From Alphaproteobacteria bacterium (GTDB lineage: Bacteria > Pseudomonadota > Alphaproteobacteria > Caulobacterales > Hyphomonadaceae): a stretch of 64,000 bases of DNA. The DNA lies in assembly GCA_018222605.1 (NCBI GenBank), contig JAAEZZ010000002.1:62001-126000 (forward strand), read 5' to 3'. A model generated the notes under the pieces. That model saw nothing but the letters and a program-made list of their open reading frames with translations. It was not told the DNA's origin and searched no databases. Of this stretch, positions 1 through 10,038 are shown one piece after another. The position numbers and the translations under genes are program-made. Position 1 is the first letter of the stretch. Each line of letters starts with the position of its first letter.

Positions 1-606
1 GCCGGATACGGACACCTGCTCTGCAATCTGGAGAATCGCGCGCGCGAGCGCAGGCGCGTAAGTCGGACAGCCATATTGATCATTCACGACAGACACCTCA
101 TCCCGCGTTTCAGCCAGTCGCAGCATAGTCGTGACAAAATTGCTGCCATATTGAGAAAAGATCCACGAAACCCGCACGATTAGACACCGCCCAGCTACTT
201 CGCGGACAGCCCGCTCACCATCCAGCTTGCTTTGCCCATACACACAGAGCGGCGCAGCACGATCCTGAGGCGTATAGGGTGTCGCCTTTTCACCGTCGAA
301 CACACAATCCGTAGACAAATGAATAAGCGGAATGCCCCGCGCATCACATAAGCGCGCCAAGCTTCCAGGGCCAGAGACATTCACCGCCCGGCACAAATCC
401 GGCTCGGCTTCGGCCTTATCAACCGCCGTATATGCCCCGGCATTTATGACAAGCTTCGGTGCATTCTGACCCAGGGCACGGTCCAGTGCATCAGGATCAC
501 GCAAATCGGCCTCGGTATGGCCTGCACAATATACATCTGCTCCGCCCTCCTGTGCGAGGGCCTGCGCAAGCTGTCCGGATTTTCCGATGACCAGGTATCG
601 TGCCAT
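1..606 (-). CDS. rfbD: dTDP-4-dehydrorhamnose reductase RfbD (3' end outside the window)
   Basis: Last enzyme of dTDP-L-rhamnose synthesis: it reduces dTDP-4-keto-L-rhamnose with NAD(P)H in the cytoplasm. About 202 residues are visible, beginning [17 protein letters not shown], which is the Rossmann GxxGQL signature of the family. Further on come an INAGAYTAVDKAE stretch, STDCVFDG and the catalytic YGQSK (YxxxK), then VSWIFSQYG. The start codon overlaps the rfbB stop (ATGA at 603-606), so the gene is co-transcribed after rfbC and rfbB. The C-terminal third lies beyond base 1. rfbA (glucose-1-phosphate thymidylyltransferase) is absent here and may follow outside the window. Confidence 0.93.
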   Translation of the reverse strand, partial: MARYLVIGKSGQLAQALAQEGGADVYCAGHTEADLRDPDALDRALGQNAPKLVINAGAYTAVDKAEAEPDLCRAVNVSGPGSLARLCDARGIPLIHLSTDCVFDGEKATPYTPQDRAAPLCVYGQSKLDGERAVREVAGRCLIVRVSWIFSQYGSNFVTTMLRLAETRDEVSVVNDQYGCPTYAPALARAILQIAEQVSVSG

Positions 607-1652
607 CAGCCCTTACCCAATCGCTCGCCGCCATAGACACTTTGCTGGACAGGCCTCCACCAAGCCTCATTGTCCAGATACCAATCAATCGTTTCTGCTA
701 GGCCGGTTTCGAAATCTCTGAAAGGAGCCCAGCCTAGAGAGTTGTTGATCTTGCTCGAATCAATTGCGTAGCGGAAATCATGTCCGGGCCGATCCATCAC
801 GAATTCGATCAAGCGATTGTGTGGGGCGCTTTCCGGGCATCGGTCATCCATGATTCCACAAATCGCATTCACGATTTCAATGTTGGTCCGCTCCGCTCCA
901 CCACCTACGCAATATGTTTCCCCCGGCACGCCATTCTGCGCCATCATCAGAAGTGCACGGGCATGATCTTCCGTATGAAGCCAGTCTCGAACATTCGCGC
1001 CGCGGCCATAGACAGGCAGATTTTCACCGGACAGGCACTTCAGTATCATCAGGGGAATGAGCTTTTCGGGAAACTGTCGCGGCCCATAATTGTTTGAACA
1101 ATTCGAAACGATGACAGGCAGTCCGAAGGTATGAAACCAGGCGCGTGCCAGATGGTCTGATCCCGCCTTGCTGGCCGAATAAGGAGATGACGGGGCGTAA
1201 GGCGTAGTCTCGCAAAAGGAGCCCTCCTGCCCCAGAGACCCGAACACTTCATCTGTGGAGATATGAATGAAGCGGAAGGCCCGCTTGTCTTCATCAGGCA
1301 ACCCGGCGTGAAATGCCCGCGCGGCCTCCAGCATGGAATATGTGCCAGAGACATTTGTGGCAATGAACGCGCCCGGCCCGTCAATTGACCGGTCTACATG
1401 CGTTTCTGCAGCCAGGTGGAAGATAGCCTTTGGGGCTGCGTCCCGAACAATCTCTTTCATGCTATCCGCATGGGTGATGTCTTCGACAATCAGCTCCACT
1501 CGGCCAGCCTTTTCCAATTCTGCCAGCGAAGCCCGGTTTCCGGCATAGGTCAGCTTGTCGATGACAAGGATCTTGTCATCACTTGCCTCTGCCAGGTGAT
1601 GGCAAAGCGCCGATCCAATGAATCCTGCGCCGCCTGTTACGAGCCAGGTCAT
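606..1652 (-). CDS. rfbB: dTDP-glucose 4,6-dehydratase RfbB
   Basis: NAD-dependent dehydratase that converts dTDP-glucose to dTDP-4-keto-6-deoxyglucose, the second step towards dTDP-L-rhamnose. The 348-residue length is normal. The N-terminus carries the NAD-binding [12 protein letters not shown] motif, followed by [13 protein letters not shown], the STDEVFG catalytic segment and YSASK (YxxxK) near residue 160. [17 protein letters not shown] and the DWLHTEDHA segment are typical of the family. It overlaps rfbC by 4 bp upstream and rfbD by 1 bp downstream, which indicates translational coupling. Rhamnose made here probably goes into lipopolysaccharide or exopolysaccharide (inference). Confidence 0.97.
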   Translation of the reverse strand: MTWLVTGGAGFIGSALCHHLAEASDDKILVIDKLTYAGNRASLAELEKAGRVELIVEDITHADSMKEIVRDAAPKAIFHLAAETHVDRSIDGPGAFIATNVSGTYSMLEAARAFHAGLPDEDKRAFRFIHISTDEVFGSLGQEGSFCETTPYAPSSPYSASKAGSDHLARAWFHTFGLPVIVSNCSNNYGPRQFPEKLIPLMILKCLSGENLPVYGRGANVRDWLHTEDHARALLMMAQNGVPGETYCVGGGAERTNIEIVNAICGIMDDRCPESAPHNRLIEFVMDRPGHDFRYAIDSSKINNSLGWAPFRDFETGLAETIDWYLDNEAWWRPVQQSVYGGERLGKG

Positions 1653-2230
1653 GATGCGCCACCCACAAGTTCAGGCACCTCTGCCAATTCAGCCAGGCGC
1701 GGCAACATCTTGTCCTTGTCCGATAAAATACGCTGAGCGGGCTCTATAGGCCAATCGATGCCAATGTCTGGATCATCATGCGCAATACCCCGCTCGCGGG
1801 ATGGCGCGTAATAAGCATCCGTCTTGTAGGCAACTTCACATGCTTCTTCGAGCGTACAGAAGGCATGCGCAAAGCCACGAGGAATATAAAGCTGCGCCCC
1901 GTTTGACGCGCTCAGTTCCACAGACATCGCCTTGCCAAAGCGTGGCGATCCTTTGCGGATATCCACAGCGACATCCAGGATGCGCCCCTTCAGGCACCGC
2001 ACCAGTTTTGCCTGCGCATGGGGCGCAATCTGGAAGTGCAGGCCGCGTATAGTTCCCTTCTCAGCGGACAAGGAGTGATTGTCCTGCACAAAGGGCTCTG
2101 TGATGCCAGCCTCAGCAAAGACATCTGCCCGAAATGTCTCGGCAAACCAGCCACGAGTATCTCCAAATCGCTTTGGTTGCACGTGAATTACTTCTGGCAG
2201 GACGCCGTCCGGTTTGAAATCAAATGGCAT
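1649..2230 (-). CDS. rfbC: dTDP-4-dehydrorhamnose 3,5-epimerase RfbC
   Basis: Cupin-fold epimerase acting on C3 and C5 of dTDP-4-keto-6-deoxyglucose. Motifs visible are [31 protein letters not shown] with the catalytic His, [11 protein letters not shown] and [11 protein letters not shown] chose the ATG at 2230 (MPFDFKPDG, 193 residues). The open frame extends to a GTG at 2263, but that adds residues without family resemblance and the shorter length matches RfbC. It is the first gene of the visible rfbC-rfbB-rfbD unit. An unannotated 69-bp gap separates it from the glmS stop, so glmS could be co-transcribed upstream. Confidence 0.93.
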   Translation of the reverse strand: MPFDFKPDGVLPEVIHVQPKRFGDTRGWFAETFRADVFAEAGITEPFVQDNHSLSAEKGTIRGLHFQIAPHAQAKLVRCLKGRILDVAVDIRKGSPRFGKAMSVELSASNGAQLYIPRGFAHAFCTLEEACEVAYKTDAYYAPSRERGIAHDDPDIGIDWPIEPAQRILSDKDKMLPRLAELAEVPELVGGAS

Positions 2231-2299
2231 GAAGGCCCGTCCGTCACAGGTGTTGCAAGTCACGGCCTATACCATGAACCGGCCTGACAGCAATTATTG

Positions 2300-4126
2300 C
2301 TACTCAACCGTAACAGACTTCGCCAGATTGCGTGGCTGATCAACATCCGTGCCTTTCGCAACGGCAACATAATAGGCCAGCAGCTGCAGCGGAACGGCCG
2401 CCAGGATCGGCAGGCTGATATCATCCCCTTCCGGAATGGCGATCACATGATCTGCGCGATTGCCGGCCATTTTGATGCCAGCCTCGTCAGAGATCAGGAT
2501 CACCCGCGCACCACGCGCCCGGATTTCCTCGACATTGGAGATTGTCTTCTCGAAAAGCTCATCCTTTGGCGCCACGACAACGACCGGAAGATCCTTCTCG
2601 ATCAGCGCAATCGGACCGTGCTTCAGTTCACCCGCAGCGTAGCCCTCAGCATGGATGTAAGATACTTCCTTCAACTTCAGGGCGCCTTCCAGTGCCAACG
2701 GGTAGTAACGCCCACGTCCCAAGAACAGGACATCCTTGCTTTGCGTCAGGGTCTGCGCAATCTCGCGGATCTGGTCCTGAGACTTTAAGGCTTCTGTCAC
2801 CTTGCGTGGAAGCGCCAGCAGCGTCTTCACGGCATTGACCTCATCCCCTGGCAAAAGGTGCCCGCGCGCCTTGGCCGCGCTCAGGGCCAGAACGGCCAGC
2901 ACAGAGAGCTGGGCCGTGAAAGCCTTGGTAGAGGCGACGCCGATTTCCGGTCCGGCATGTGTCGGCACAATTGCTTCAGCTTCCCGGGCAATCGAGCTTT
3001 CCGGCACGTTGACCACAGCCACGGCCGGCGTGCCGTTCTGACGGCAATATCGCAACGCCGCGAGTGTATCTGCCGTCTCACCTGACTGGCTGACGAACAT
3101 TGCGGGGCCCGTCTGCGGCAGAACCGGCTCACGGTAGCGGAACTCGGACGCAATATCGGTCTCAAAGGCCAGACGCGCCTTCTGCTCGAACCAGTATTTG
3201 GCCGTATGGGCCGCATAATAAGCTGTCCCGCAGGCAATCGCGACCGCACGGTCCGCCCTGGTGAACATCTTGTCCGCAACTTCATCCAGATTCAGCGTCT
3301 GGGCGGCCTGGTCGATATAAGGAAGGATGGAGCGCGCGAGGGATTCCGGCTGCTCGTGGATCTCCTTCAGCATGAAGTGATCATACTCGCCGCGCTCGAT
3401 CAGGGCATCATTTACGGCAGACTTCACACGGGGCCGGTTCACGCGCTCGCCTTGAGCATTGCGGATGTCTGTAGTGTCCCGCGTCAGAACCACCCAGTCC
3501 CCCTCTTCCAGATAGGTCACATCGCGGGTCAGCGGCGCCAGGGCGATAGCATCTGAGCCGAGATACATCTCTCCAGTGCCATAGCCGAGCACAAGTGGGC
3601 TGCCCTTGCGGGCGCCCATCAACAGATCCGGATCATCAGAGAAGATTGCCGCAATCGCGAAAGCGCCGGACAGCTCTTTTAGTGCCGCTTCAAACGCATC
3701 TACCGCATCCATGCCATCATCCATATTCTGGGCAATCAGCTGGGCGATAACTTCACTGTCTGTTTCAGATTCGAATGTGCGGCCTTTGGCCTGCAAGTTT
3801 TCACGCAGCTCGCGGAAATTCTCGATGATGCCATTATGCACGATAGCGACATTGCCTGAAACATGCGGATGGGCATTCACCTCATTCGGCTGGCCATGGG
3901 TTGCCCAGCGTGTGTGGGCGATACCAGTCAGGCCCTCAACAGGCTCTTCTGTAATTGCGGCTTCAAGATTGACAATCTTGCCCTTGGCCCGGCGGCGCTT
4001 CAGGCTCTCATGGTCAATCACAGCTATGCCGGCACTGTCATAACCCCGATACTCAAGCCTCTTCAGTCCGTCCACCAGACGTGAAGGAACAGGCTCTTTA
4101 CCCGCGATCGCCACAATTCCGCACAT
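2300..4126 (-). CDS. glmS: Glutamine-fructose-6-phosphate aminotransferase GlmS
   Basis: Makes glucosamine-6-phosphate from fructose-6-phosphate and glutamine, the entry to UDP-GlcNAc for peptidoglycan and lipid A. The protein is 608 residues, the usual length. It starts MCGIVAIAG, so Cys2 is the N-terminal nucleophile of the glutaminase domain; HTRWATHG and HNGIIENF follow. Two SIS domains follow, with FVSQSGETADTLAAL and the GVASTKAFTAQL segment, and the protein ends DQPRNLAKSVTVE, the classic GlmS tail. A strong ribosome site (GGAGGT) sits just before the ATG. The 239-bp gap to cysD shows no glmS ribozyme, which is expected outside Firmicutes. Confidence 0.98.
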   Translation of the reverse strand: MCGIVAIAGKEPVPSRLVDGLKRLEYRGYDSAGIAVIDHESLKRRRAKGKIVNLEAAITEEPVEGLTGIAHTRWATHGQPNEVNAHPHVSGNVAIVHNGIIENFRELRENLQAKGRTFESETDSEVIAQLIAQNMDDGMDAVDAFEAALKELSGAFAIAAIFSDDPDLLMGARKGSPLVLGYGTGEMYLGSDAIALAPLTRDVTYLEEGDWVVLTRDTTDIRNAQGERVNRPRVKSAVNDALIERGEYDHFMLKEIHEQPESLARSILPYIDQAAQTLNLDEVADKMFTRADRAVAIACGTAYYAAHTAKYWFEQKARLAFETDIASEFRYREPVLPQTGPAMFVSQSGETADTLAALRYCRQNGTPAVAVVNVPESSIAREAEAIVPTHAGPEIGVASTKAFTAQLSVLAVLALSAAKARGHLLPGDEVNAVKTLLALPRKVTEALKSQDQIREIAQTLTQSKDVLFLGRGRYYPLALEGALKLKEVSYIHAEGYAAGELKHGPIALIEKDLPVVVVAPKDELFEKTISNVEEIRARGARVILISDEAGIKMAGNRADHVIAIPEGDDISLPILAAVPLQLLAYYVAVAKGTDVDQPRNLAKSVTVE

Positions 4127-4365
4127 ACTCTACCTCCATGGATTATCGGCAGAGATAGACCCGAAGAATCCGGCAAACCAATGACACTTTATGTACGATT
4201 ACAACAACACGCGAAGATGTGCCCAAAGTGGCGCCAATCTTGCAGAGTTTAGCAGGTCTGAACCGTGAAGTTATCAACACAACTCAGATTGCCGCCCTCA
4301 AAGCCTTTTATACGCTAACAAAAAACAGTACCTGACCAGCGCACGCCGCAAGGAAGAAAGACGTT

Positions 4366-5271
4366 TTGACCACGACACTTACCCACCTCGACCGCCTCGA
4401 AGCAGAAAGCCTGCACATCATGCGGGAAGTTGCTGCCGAATGTGAAAATCCGGTGATGCTGTACTCTGTCGGCAAAGATTCAGCCGTCATGCTGCATCTG
4501 GCGATGAAAGCCTTCTATCCCTCACGGCCTCCCTTCCCGTTAATGCATGTCGATACGACATGGAAATTTCGCGAGATGATCGAATTCCGTGATCGCAAAG
4601 CAAAGGAAATGGGTTTTGACCTGCTGGTTCACATCAATGAAGAGGGTGTGCGCCAGGGTGTAGGCCCGTTCAGCCATGGCTCTGCTGTCCACACTGATAT
4701 GATGAAGACCCAGGCCCTGAAGCAGGCACTCGACAAGTACAAATTCGACGCCGCCTTTGGTGGGGCCCGCCGCGACGAGGAAAAATCCCGCGCGAAAGAA
4801 CGCATCTTCTCATTCCGCTCGGCTGAACATCGCTGGGACCCGAAACGCCAGCGGCCAGAGCCATGGAACGTCTACAATACGCGCATCAATCAAGGCGAAA
4901 GCGTCCGCGTCTTCCCGCTGTCCAACTGGACCGAACTCGACATCTGGCAGTATATCCGCCGCGAGAATATCGAGATTGTTCCGCTCTATTTTGCTGCGCC
5001 ACGCCCGGTTGTGAACTGGAACGGTGTCGACATCATGGTCGATGACGACCGGATGCCGGAAGACCTGGCCAAGACCGCTGTCACCAAATCCGTCCGCTTC
5101 CGCACGCTCGGCTGCTACCCCCTGACCGGCGCGGTCGAGAGCACGGCTGACACACTGGAAGCGATCATCCAGGAAATGCTGCTGACGACGACGTCTGAAC
5201 GTCAGGGGCGCGTCATTGATGTGGACCAGTCCGCATCGATGGAGAAGAAAAAGCAGGAGGGCTATTTCTAA
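4366..5271 (+). CDS. cysD: Sulfate adenylyltransferase subunit 2 CysD
   Basis: Catalytic subunit of ATP sulfurylase, which adenylates sulfate to APS together with the CysN GTPase. It has 301 residues with the PP-loop [12 protein letters not shown] near residue 35, the [11 protein letters not shown] segment and the [21 protein letters not shown] run typical of CysD. No ATG fits: the frame opens with TTG at 4366, preceded by AAGGAAG at good spacing, so a TTG start is likely. The stop overlaps the next gene's start (TAATG), so it is coupled to cysN/C. The upstream gap at 4127-4365 must hold promoters for both this gene and the divergent glmS. Confidence 0.96.
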   Translation: MTTTLTHLDRLEAESLHIMREVAAECENPVMLYSVGKDSAVMLHLAMKAFYPSRPPFPLMHVDTTWKFREMIEFRDRKAKEMGFDLLVHINEEGVRQGVGPFSHGSAVHTDMMKTQALKQALDKYKFDAAFGGARRDEEKSRAKERIFSFRSAEHRWDPKRQRPEPWNVYNTRINQGESVRVFPLSNWTELDIWQYIRRENIEIVPLYFAAPRPVVNWNGVDIMVDDDRMPEDLAKTAVTKSVRFRTLGCYPLTGAVESTADTLEAIIQEMLLTTTSERQGRVIDVDQSASMEKKKQEGYF

Positions 5272-7178
5272 TGCGCCTCAATGACGACCTCATCGCCACC
5301 GACATTGCCGCCTATCTGGAAAAGCATGAGCACAAATCGCTGCTGCGCTTCATCACCTGTGGCTCAGTTGATGATGGCAAATCCACGCTGATTGGCCGCC
5401 TGCTGTACGATTCCAAGATGATCTTCGAGGATCAGCTGGCCTCGCTGGAGAGCGACTCCAAGAAAGTCGGCACACAAGGCGAGAATATTGACTTCGCCCT
5501 GCTTGTGGACGGCCTCGCAGCAGAACGCGAACAAGGCATCACGATTGATGTTGCCTATCGCTTCTTCGCCACCGACAAACGCAAATTCATCGTGGCCGAC
5601 ACACCCGGACACGAGCAATATACCCGCAATATGGCGACTGGTGCATCAACGGCCGATGTTGCCATCCTGATGGTCGACGCGCGCAAGGGCATCCTGACCC
5701 AAACACGCCGCCACAGCTTCATCACCACCCTGCTCGGCATCCGCAAGCTGGTCGTGGCCGTCAACAAGATGGACCTCGTTGGCTATAGCGAGCAGGTCTA
5801 CGAAGACATTATCGAAGACTTCTATGCCTTCGCCGATGAGCTGGCGACGGATCTGGAGATCCAGCCGATTCCGATGTCGGCGCTGGAAGGCGTGAACATC
5901 ACTAGCCGCTCGAATGAGACAGACTGGTATGAAGGCCCCAGCCTGATGGAATATCTGGAAAACGTGCCAGTGGGCGACAAGCGCCTGAACGCCTCCTTCC
6001 GGATGCCCGTGCAATGGGTGAACCGTCCGAACCTCGATTTCCGCGGCTTCTCCGGGCAGATCACGGCCGGCACGATCAAGCCGGGTGACCGGGTGAAATC
6101 CATGCCATCCGGCAAGCAGTCCACCATCGACCGGATCGTGACCGCCACCGGCGACCTTGAACAAGGCATTGCGGGGCAATCTGTTACACTAACTCTTGCT
6201 GATGAGATCGACTGCTCGCGCGGCGATGTGATCGTCTCGGCTGATGACCCGACCGAAGTGTCGGATCAGTTCCAGGCACGTATCCTTTGGATGAGTGAGT
6301 CCCCGCTGCTGCCGGGCCGCCGCTATCTTCTGAAGATCGGCTCCAAGACGGTGACCGCGACAGTGAACGCCCCGAAATACGGCATCGACGTCAACACGCT
6401 GTCCGATGTACCCGCCAAGACACTGGAACTGAACCAGATCGGCGTGACCACGCTGTCTCTGGATCAGGCCATTCCGTATGATCCCTATGATGTAAACCGT
6501 GAAATGGGCGGCTTCATCCTGATCGACCGGATGACGAATGATACGGTCGGCCTCGGCCTGATCGACTTTGCCCTGCGCCGTGCCTCAAACATTCACTGGC
6601 AAGCCATGGATATGGACCGCGCAACCCTGGCTGAGCAGAAAGGCCAGAAACCGGCTGTGCTGTGGTTCACCGGCCTGTCCGGTTCCGGCAAGTCCACCAT
6701 CGCCAACGCTCTGCAGAAGCTGCTGTTTGCTCAAGGCAAGCACACCTTCACGCTGGATGGCGATAATGTGCGTCACGGCCTGAACCGTGATCTGGGCTTC
6801 ACCGATGCAGACCGTGTGGAAAACATTCGCCGCGTGGCAAATGTGGCGCGCCTCATGTCGGATGCCGGCCTGATCACGCTCGTTTCCTTCATCTCTCCCT
6901 TCCGGTCAGAGCGCCAGATGGCGCGTAATCTAATGGCTGAAGGAGAGTTCATCGAAGTCTATGTCGACACGCCTCTGGAAGTGGCAGAGAAACGAGACGT
7001 CAAAGGCCTCTATAAGAAGGCCCGCGCTGGCGAGATCAAGAATTTCACCGGCATCGACAGTCCATACGAGCCGCCGAAAGCCCCGGAAATCACGATTGAT
7101 ACCGTCAATCATACCCCCGAAGAGGCAGCCCAGAGCATTCTGGATTACCTCAAGGAAAAGGGCATGCTGGAAATTTGA
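5271..7178 (+). CDS. cysN: Bifunctional sulfate adenylyltransferase GTPase / APS kinase CysN-CysC
   Basis: A fusion of two sulfate-assimilation enzymes in 635 residues. Residues of about 22-440 are the CysN GTPase: G1 [13 protein letters not shown]3 [15 protein letters not shown]4 NKMDLVGY, then EF-Tu-like beta-barrel domains. Residues from about 460 to the end are APS kinase (CysC) with the P-loop [29 protein letters not shown] and FISPFRSER. The product stimulates CysD and then phosphorylates APS to PAPS. The fused arrangement is common in alphaproteobacteria (NodQ type). It is translationally coupled to cysD. A hairpin at 7202-7233 follows the stop. Confidence 0.97.
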   Translation: MRLNDDLIATDIAAYLEKHEHKSLLRFITCGSVDDGKSTLIGRLLYDSKMIFEDQLASLESDSKKVGTQGENIDFALLVDGLAAEREQGITIDVAYRFFATDKRKFIVADTPGHEQYTRNMATGASTADVAILMVDARKGILTQTRRHSFITTLLGIRKLVVAVNKMDLVGYSEQVYEDIIEDFYAFADELATDLEIQPIPMSALEGVNITSRSNETDWYEGPSLMEYLENVPVGDKRLNASFRMPVQWVNRPNLDFRGFSGQITAGTIKPGDRVKSMPSGKQSTIDRIVTATGDLEQGIAGQSVTLTLADEIDCSRGDVIVSADDPTEVSDQFQARILWMSESPLLPGRRYLLKIGSKTVTATVNAPKYGIDVNTLSDVPAKTLELNQIGVTTLSLDQAIPYDPYDVNREMGGFILIDRMTNDTVGLGLIDFALRRASNIHWQAMDMDRATLAEQKGQKPAVLWFTGLSGSGKSTIANALQKLLFAQGKHTFTLDGDNVRHGLNRDLGFTDADRVENIRRVANVARLMSDAGLITLVSFISPFRSERQMARNLMAEGEFIEVYVDTPLEVAEKRDVKGLYKKARAGEIKNFTGIDSPYEPPKAPEITIDTVNHTPEEAAQSILDYLKEKGMLEI

Positions 7179-7201
7179 CGCAGGCTTGATATCTGATGCA
7201 T

Positions 7202-7233
7202 CCGCTACGTTGGGTCCTTCCCCGACGTAGCGG
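7202..7233 (+). terminator. Putative terminator hairpin after cysN/C
   Basis: A 9-bp perfect stem, CCGCTACGT at 7202-7210 paired with ACGTAGCGG at 7225-7233, holds a 14-base loop that itself can pair GGG with CCC. It lies 24 bp after the cysN/C stop. There is no clear run of T afterwards, so it may be a pause site or protect the transcript end instead of acting as a strong intrinsic terminator. Confidence 0.5.
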
Positions 7234-7296
7234 GTCGATCTGCTTGCTCCAACGCTGTAAATCTCTCCCATAGAAAGACATGAGGGAGAGACACAA

Positions 7297-8811
7297 ATGG
7301 CAAAAGGCGACATGCCGGTACTGGTTGGCGTTGGACAAAGCCTCAGCCAATGGGACGGAACTCAAGGCGCTGCTGGCGCCCCCTCCCCCCTCTCCCTGAT
7401 GGTCGACGCTTCTAAAGCCGCACTGGTAGACAGTGGCGCCGCAGACCTTGCTAAAGCCATCGATACGATCGCGGTTGTCCGCATCTTTGAGGACTCTGTT
7501 GGTGGCGCGCCGCACCCGCATGGCCACAACACGAACTTGCCAGGCACGCTCGCGCGCGACATTGGCGCAGCGCCACAGACGCTGATCTATGAAACGGTTG
7601 GCGGCCAGAGCCCTCAGGCGCTGGTCAATGAAATGGCCGCGAAGATCCATGCGGGCGATATCAACTGCGCCCTCATTTCAGGCTCCGAGGCCAATCGCGC
7701 CTCAAAGGGGGCCCGCCGCAATGGTGTCGAGATCAACTGGGCCGATGGTACAGACGCGGACTATGAAGATCGCGGCCTGGGCCCGATGATGCTGTCGCGT
7801 GAGGAGATCAAGCATGGCATTGTGGCGCCTGCCTATTTCTACGCCCTGTTTGAAAATGCCATTGCCGCGCGTGAAGGCGAAAGCCGCAGCCAGCATCGCA
7901 CCTCAATGGCAAAACTTTTCCAGCCCTTCACGAAAGTCGCCGCCGGAAATCCCTATTCTCAGTTCCCTAAGGAACACTCCGTCGAATTCCTTTCAACACC
8001 TTCCAGGGCAAACTATGAATATGCAGACCCGTTCCTGAAATGGTTCATTGCGCAGGACGCAGTGAACCAGGGCGCCGCGGCCATCCTGATGAGCGAGTCA
8101 AAGGCAGATGCGCTGGGCATTCCAGCAGACAAACGCGTTTACGTCCATGGAGCAGGCGAAGCGGCCGATGACCTGATTTCTCTCCGCCCACGCCTCGACG
8201 GATCATGGGCCATGGAAGAAGCCATCAGCCGGGCACTACATCAGGCCGAAAAGACTACGTCAGACATCAAGCATTTCGACCTCTATTCCTGTTTCCCCTG
8301 CGCGGTGTTTTCCTCAACAGCGGCGCTAGGCATTGACTGGAAGAGTGATCCGCGACCGCTGACCCTGACAGGAGGCCTGCCCTTCTTTGGCGGGCCGGGA
8401 AACAATTACTCCCTGCACGGCATTGCGGAAATGGCGAAAACCCTTCGCGAGGATACAGGCAGCTATGGCCTTGTCCTGGCAAATGGCGGCTGGATGACCA
8501 AGGAAGCCGTCGGCATCTATTCCACGCAGAAGCCGGCCTGCTTCATCGCAGCAGAGCCCTACGCAACGCCGACCGAGCAAGTTGAACTCTGCAAGGAAGA
8601 TTGCGAAGGCACGCTGGAAACCTTCACGGTGACGCATGGCAAGGAAGGCCCGAACAAGGGCATCGCCTTCATTCGGCTGGAAGATGGCCGCCGTGCGCTG
8701 GCCAATGCCTCCCCTGCTGCGCTGAGCGTCCTTCGGGAAGATGCCTCTCCTGTTGGTCGCAAGGTGAGTGTGAAGGTCGAAGGTGAAAAGGGTATTTTCG
8801 ACTTCGCCTGA
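7297..8811 (+). CDS. Thiolase-like acetyl-CoA acetyltransferase family protein (TLP1 type)
   Basis: Thiolase-superfamily protein of 504 residues, longer than a classical thiolase. PVLVGVGQSLSQW opens the thiolase core, AGDINCALISGSEANRA is the second conserved block, and GGLPFFGGPGNNYSLHGIAEM corresponds to the C-terminal GHP-type active-site loop. The last roughly 85 residues (from about ACFIAAEPYATP) look like the additional C-terminal domain of thiolase-like protein type 1. Where a thiolase has its nucleophilic Cys (CxSG) this protein reads ETVGGQSPQAL, so ordinary condensation chemistry is doubtful. A GGGAGAG ribosome site precedes the ATG. Substrate unknown; acyl-CoA binding is plausible. 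Confidence 0.8.
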   Translation: MAKGDMPVLVGVGQSLSQWDGTQGAAGAPSPLSLMVDASKAALVDSGAADLAKAIDTIAVVRIFEDSVGGAPHPHGHNTNLPGTLARDIGAAPQTLIYETVGGQSPQALVNEMAAKIHAGDINCALISGSEANRASKGARRNGVEINWADGTDADYEDRGLGPMMLSREEIKHGIVAPAYFYALFENAIAAREGESRSQHRTSMAKLFQPFTKVAAGNPYSQFPKEHSVEFLSTPSRANYEYADPFLKWFIAQDAVNQGAAAILMSESKADALGIPADKRVYVHGAGEAADDLISLRPRLDGSWAMEEAISRALHQAEKTTSDIKHFDLYSCFPCAVFSSTAALGIDWKSDPRPLTLTGGLPFFGGPGNNYSLHGIAEMAKTLREDTGSYGLVLANGGWMTKEAVGIYSTQKPACFIAAEPYATPTEQVELCKEDCEGTLETFTVTHGKEGPNKGIAFIRLEDGRRALANASPAALSVLREDASPVGRKVSVKVEGEKGIFDFA

Positions 8812-8817
8812 TGCGAG

Positions 8818-10038
8818 CTAGAGCAGAATAGGCGCGAGCACAAAAGGCAAGACGCACAGGCCAAGCGCCACCCAGCGCGTCTTGCCCATGGCCCGCCAAC
8901 CGTCCCGTATCCCCCGGCGCCAGCCAGGACTTGCCCGCTCGCTCTTGACGATCCGCAGGCTGTAGATTGCCACGCCGGTCAGGGAAAGTCCTGTCAGCGC
9001 AAGACCGAAGACGAACCAGATCGTCTTCGTCCAGTAGCCGCCAAATGTTCCGAAATGCAGCGGATCTGCCGCCTCGGATATCCGCTGGTGCAGGTTCAGG
9101 CTACGCGGATCAATGCCGCCCAGCACGGCGCCTGTTGCGCCGTCCACCCAGACGGAATCCACGCGCGGCCTCACTAGAATGGCGCGTCCCGTATGCCCCT
9201 GCACCATGAAGGCAGGGTATTTTTCGCGGGGCCAGATGATGGCCTTCACCTGAAACTCCGGCATGTCTCGCTGAGCCGAAGCGATGCCCGTGTCGAGGGT
9301 ATCCGCCAGACCCTCTGTATTCTGCAAGCTACCTGCCGGCTGAATCTGAGGACGATCTGGCAGAGGCGCACCCCCGCCCCAGACTTCGATCAGATACCAA
9401 AAGCCCGTGCCAATCAGCAGAAGAATGAACCACATGGACCAGAGCCCGGCCAGCCGGTGCACATCGCCCACCATGGCGCGCAGGGTTCGCCCCTTCGGCC
9501 AGCGCAGGAAACCGCGCCACCAATTCTTGTAGACAACAAAGGATGTGACGAGGGAAACAAGCAACAGGACTGCGGCCATGGCCACAATGGAAACGCCCCA
9601 CTTGACGGGCAACATCAAATGGCGATGCGTATTGCGCAGGAATCGTTGAAAGCCGAGCCAACCGCCCGTACCGGTCACCTCCCCTGTACCAGGGTGAACA
9701 TAGATATGATGTGGCGTCGTCTCATCCGGGGAGCGCACCACCACGTCAATCGCGGCTGCCTTGTTGATGGGGGCATCAATCCTGATAATCTCCGCCTCAG
9801 GATCAAATGCCATGACGGCCGCACTGACGCTTCCCCAGCTGACGGGCTGGGTCACCTCACCCGGACTCACCCACATGGCAGGCCGCGATAGCCAGTCAAG
9901 TTCGTAGGAAAAGACGGCGAGCGTTCCCGTCAGGAACACAAAGGACAGAAACAAAGAGACCTGCAGGCCCGCCCATTGGTGTATCTTCCACCAGAGGCGG
10001 GCCTTGGGTTTCTTTCGTCGGCGTGGGCCTGTTACCAT
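8818..10038 (-). CDS. PepSY-associated transmembrane protein (possible ferric-siderophore reductase partner)
   Basis: Inner-membrane protein of 406 residues of the PepSY_TM family. An N-terminal basic stretch (RRRKKPKARLWWKIHQWAG) leads into the first membrane helix (VSLFLSFVFLTGTLAVFSY). A periplasmic PepSY-like region follows, then helices near residues 150-175, 195-215 and 345-370, and a last one at the C-terminus. His residues in or near the helices (KIHQW, NTHRHLM, DVHRLAGLW) are the usual candidates for haem ligands. The start overlaps the stop of the TonB receptor by 7 bp, so the two are one operon. Family members next to siderophore receptors are thought to help iron release or reduction; that role is inferred here. 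Confidence 0.85.
   Translation of the reverse strand: MVTGPRRRKKPKARLWWKIHQWAGLQVSLFLSFVFLTGTLAVFSYELDWLSRPAMWVSPGEVTQPVSWGSVSAAVMAFDPEAEIIRIDAPINKAAAIDVVVRSPDETTPHHIYVHPGTGEVTGTGGWLGFQRFLRNTHRHLMLPVKWGVSIVAMAAVLLLVSLVTSFVVYKNWWRGFLRWPKGRTLRAMVGDVHRLAGLWSMWFILLLIGTGFWYLIEVWGGGAPLPDRPQIQPAGSLQNTEGLADTLDTGIASAQRDMPEFQVKAIIWPREKYPAFMVQGHTGRAILVRPRVDSVWVDGATGAVLGGIDPRSLNLHQRISEAADPLHFGTFGGYWTKTIWFVFGLALTGLSLTGVAIYSLRIVKSERASPGWRRGIRDGWRAMGKTRWVALGLCVLPFVLAPILL

Noticed and set aside
4127-4365. glmS ribozyme or riboswitch upstream of glmS
   Set aside because: The region has no glmS-ribozyme core; that element is typical of Firmicutes. Only promoter-length sequence is seen.
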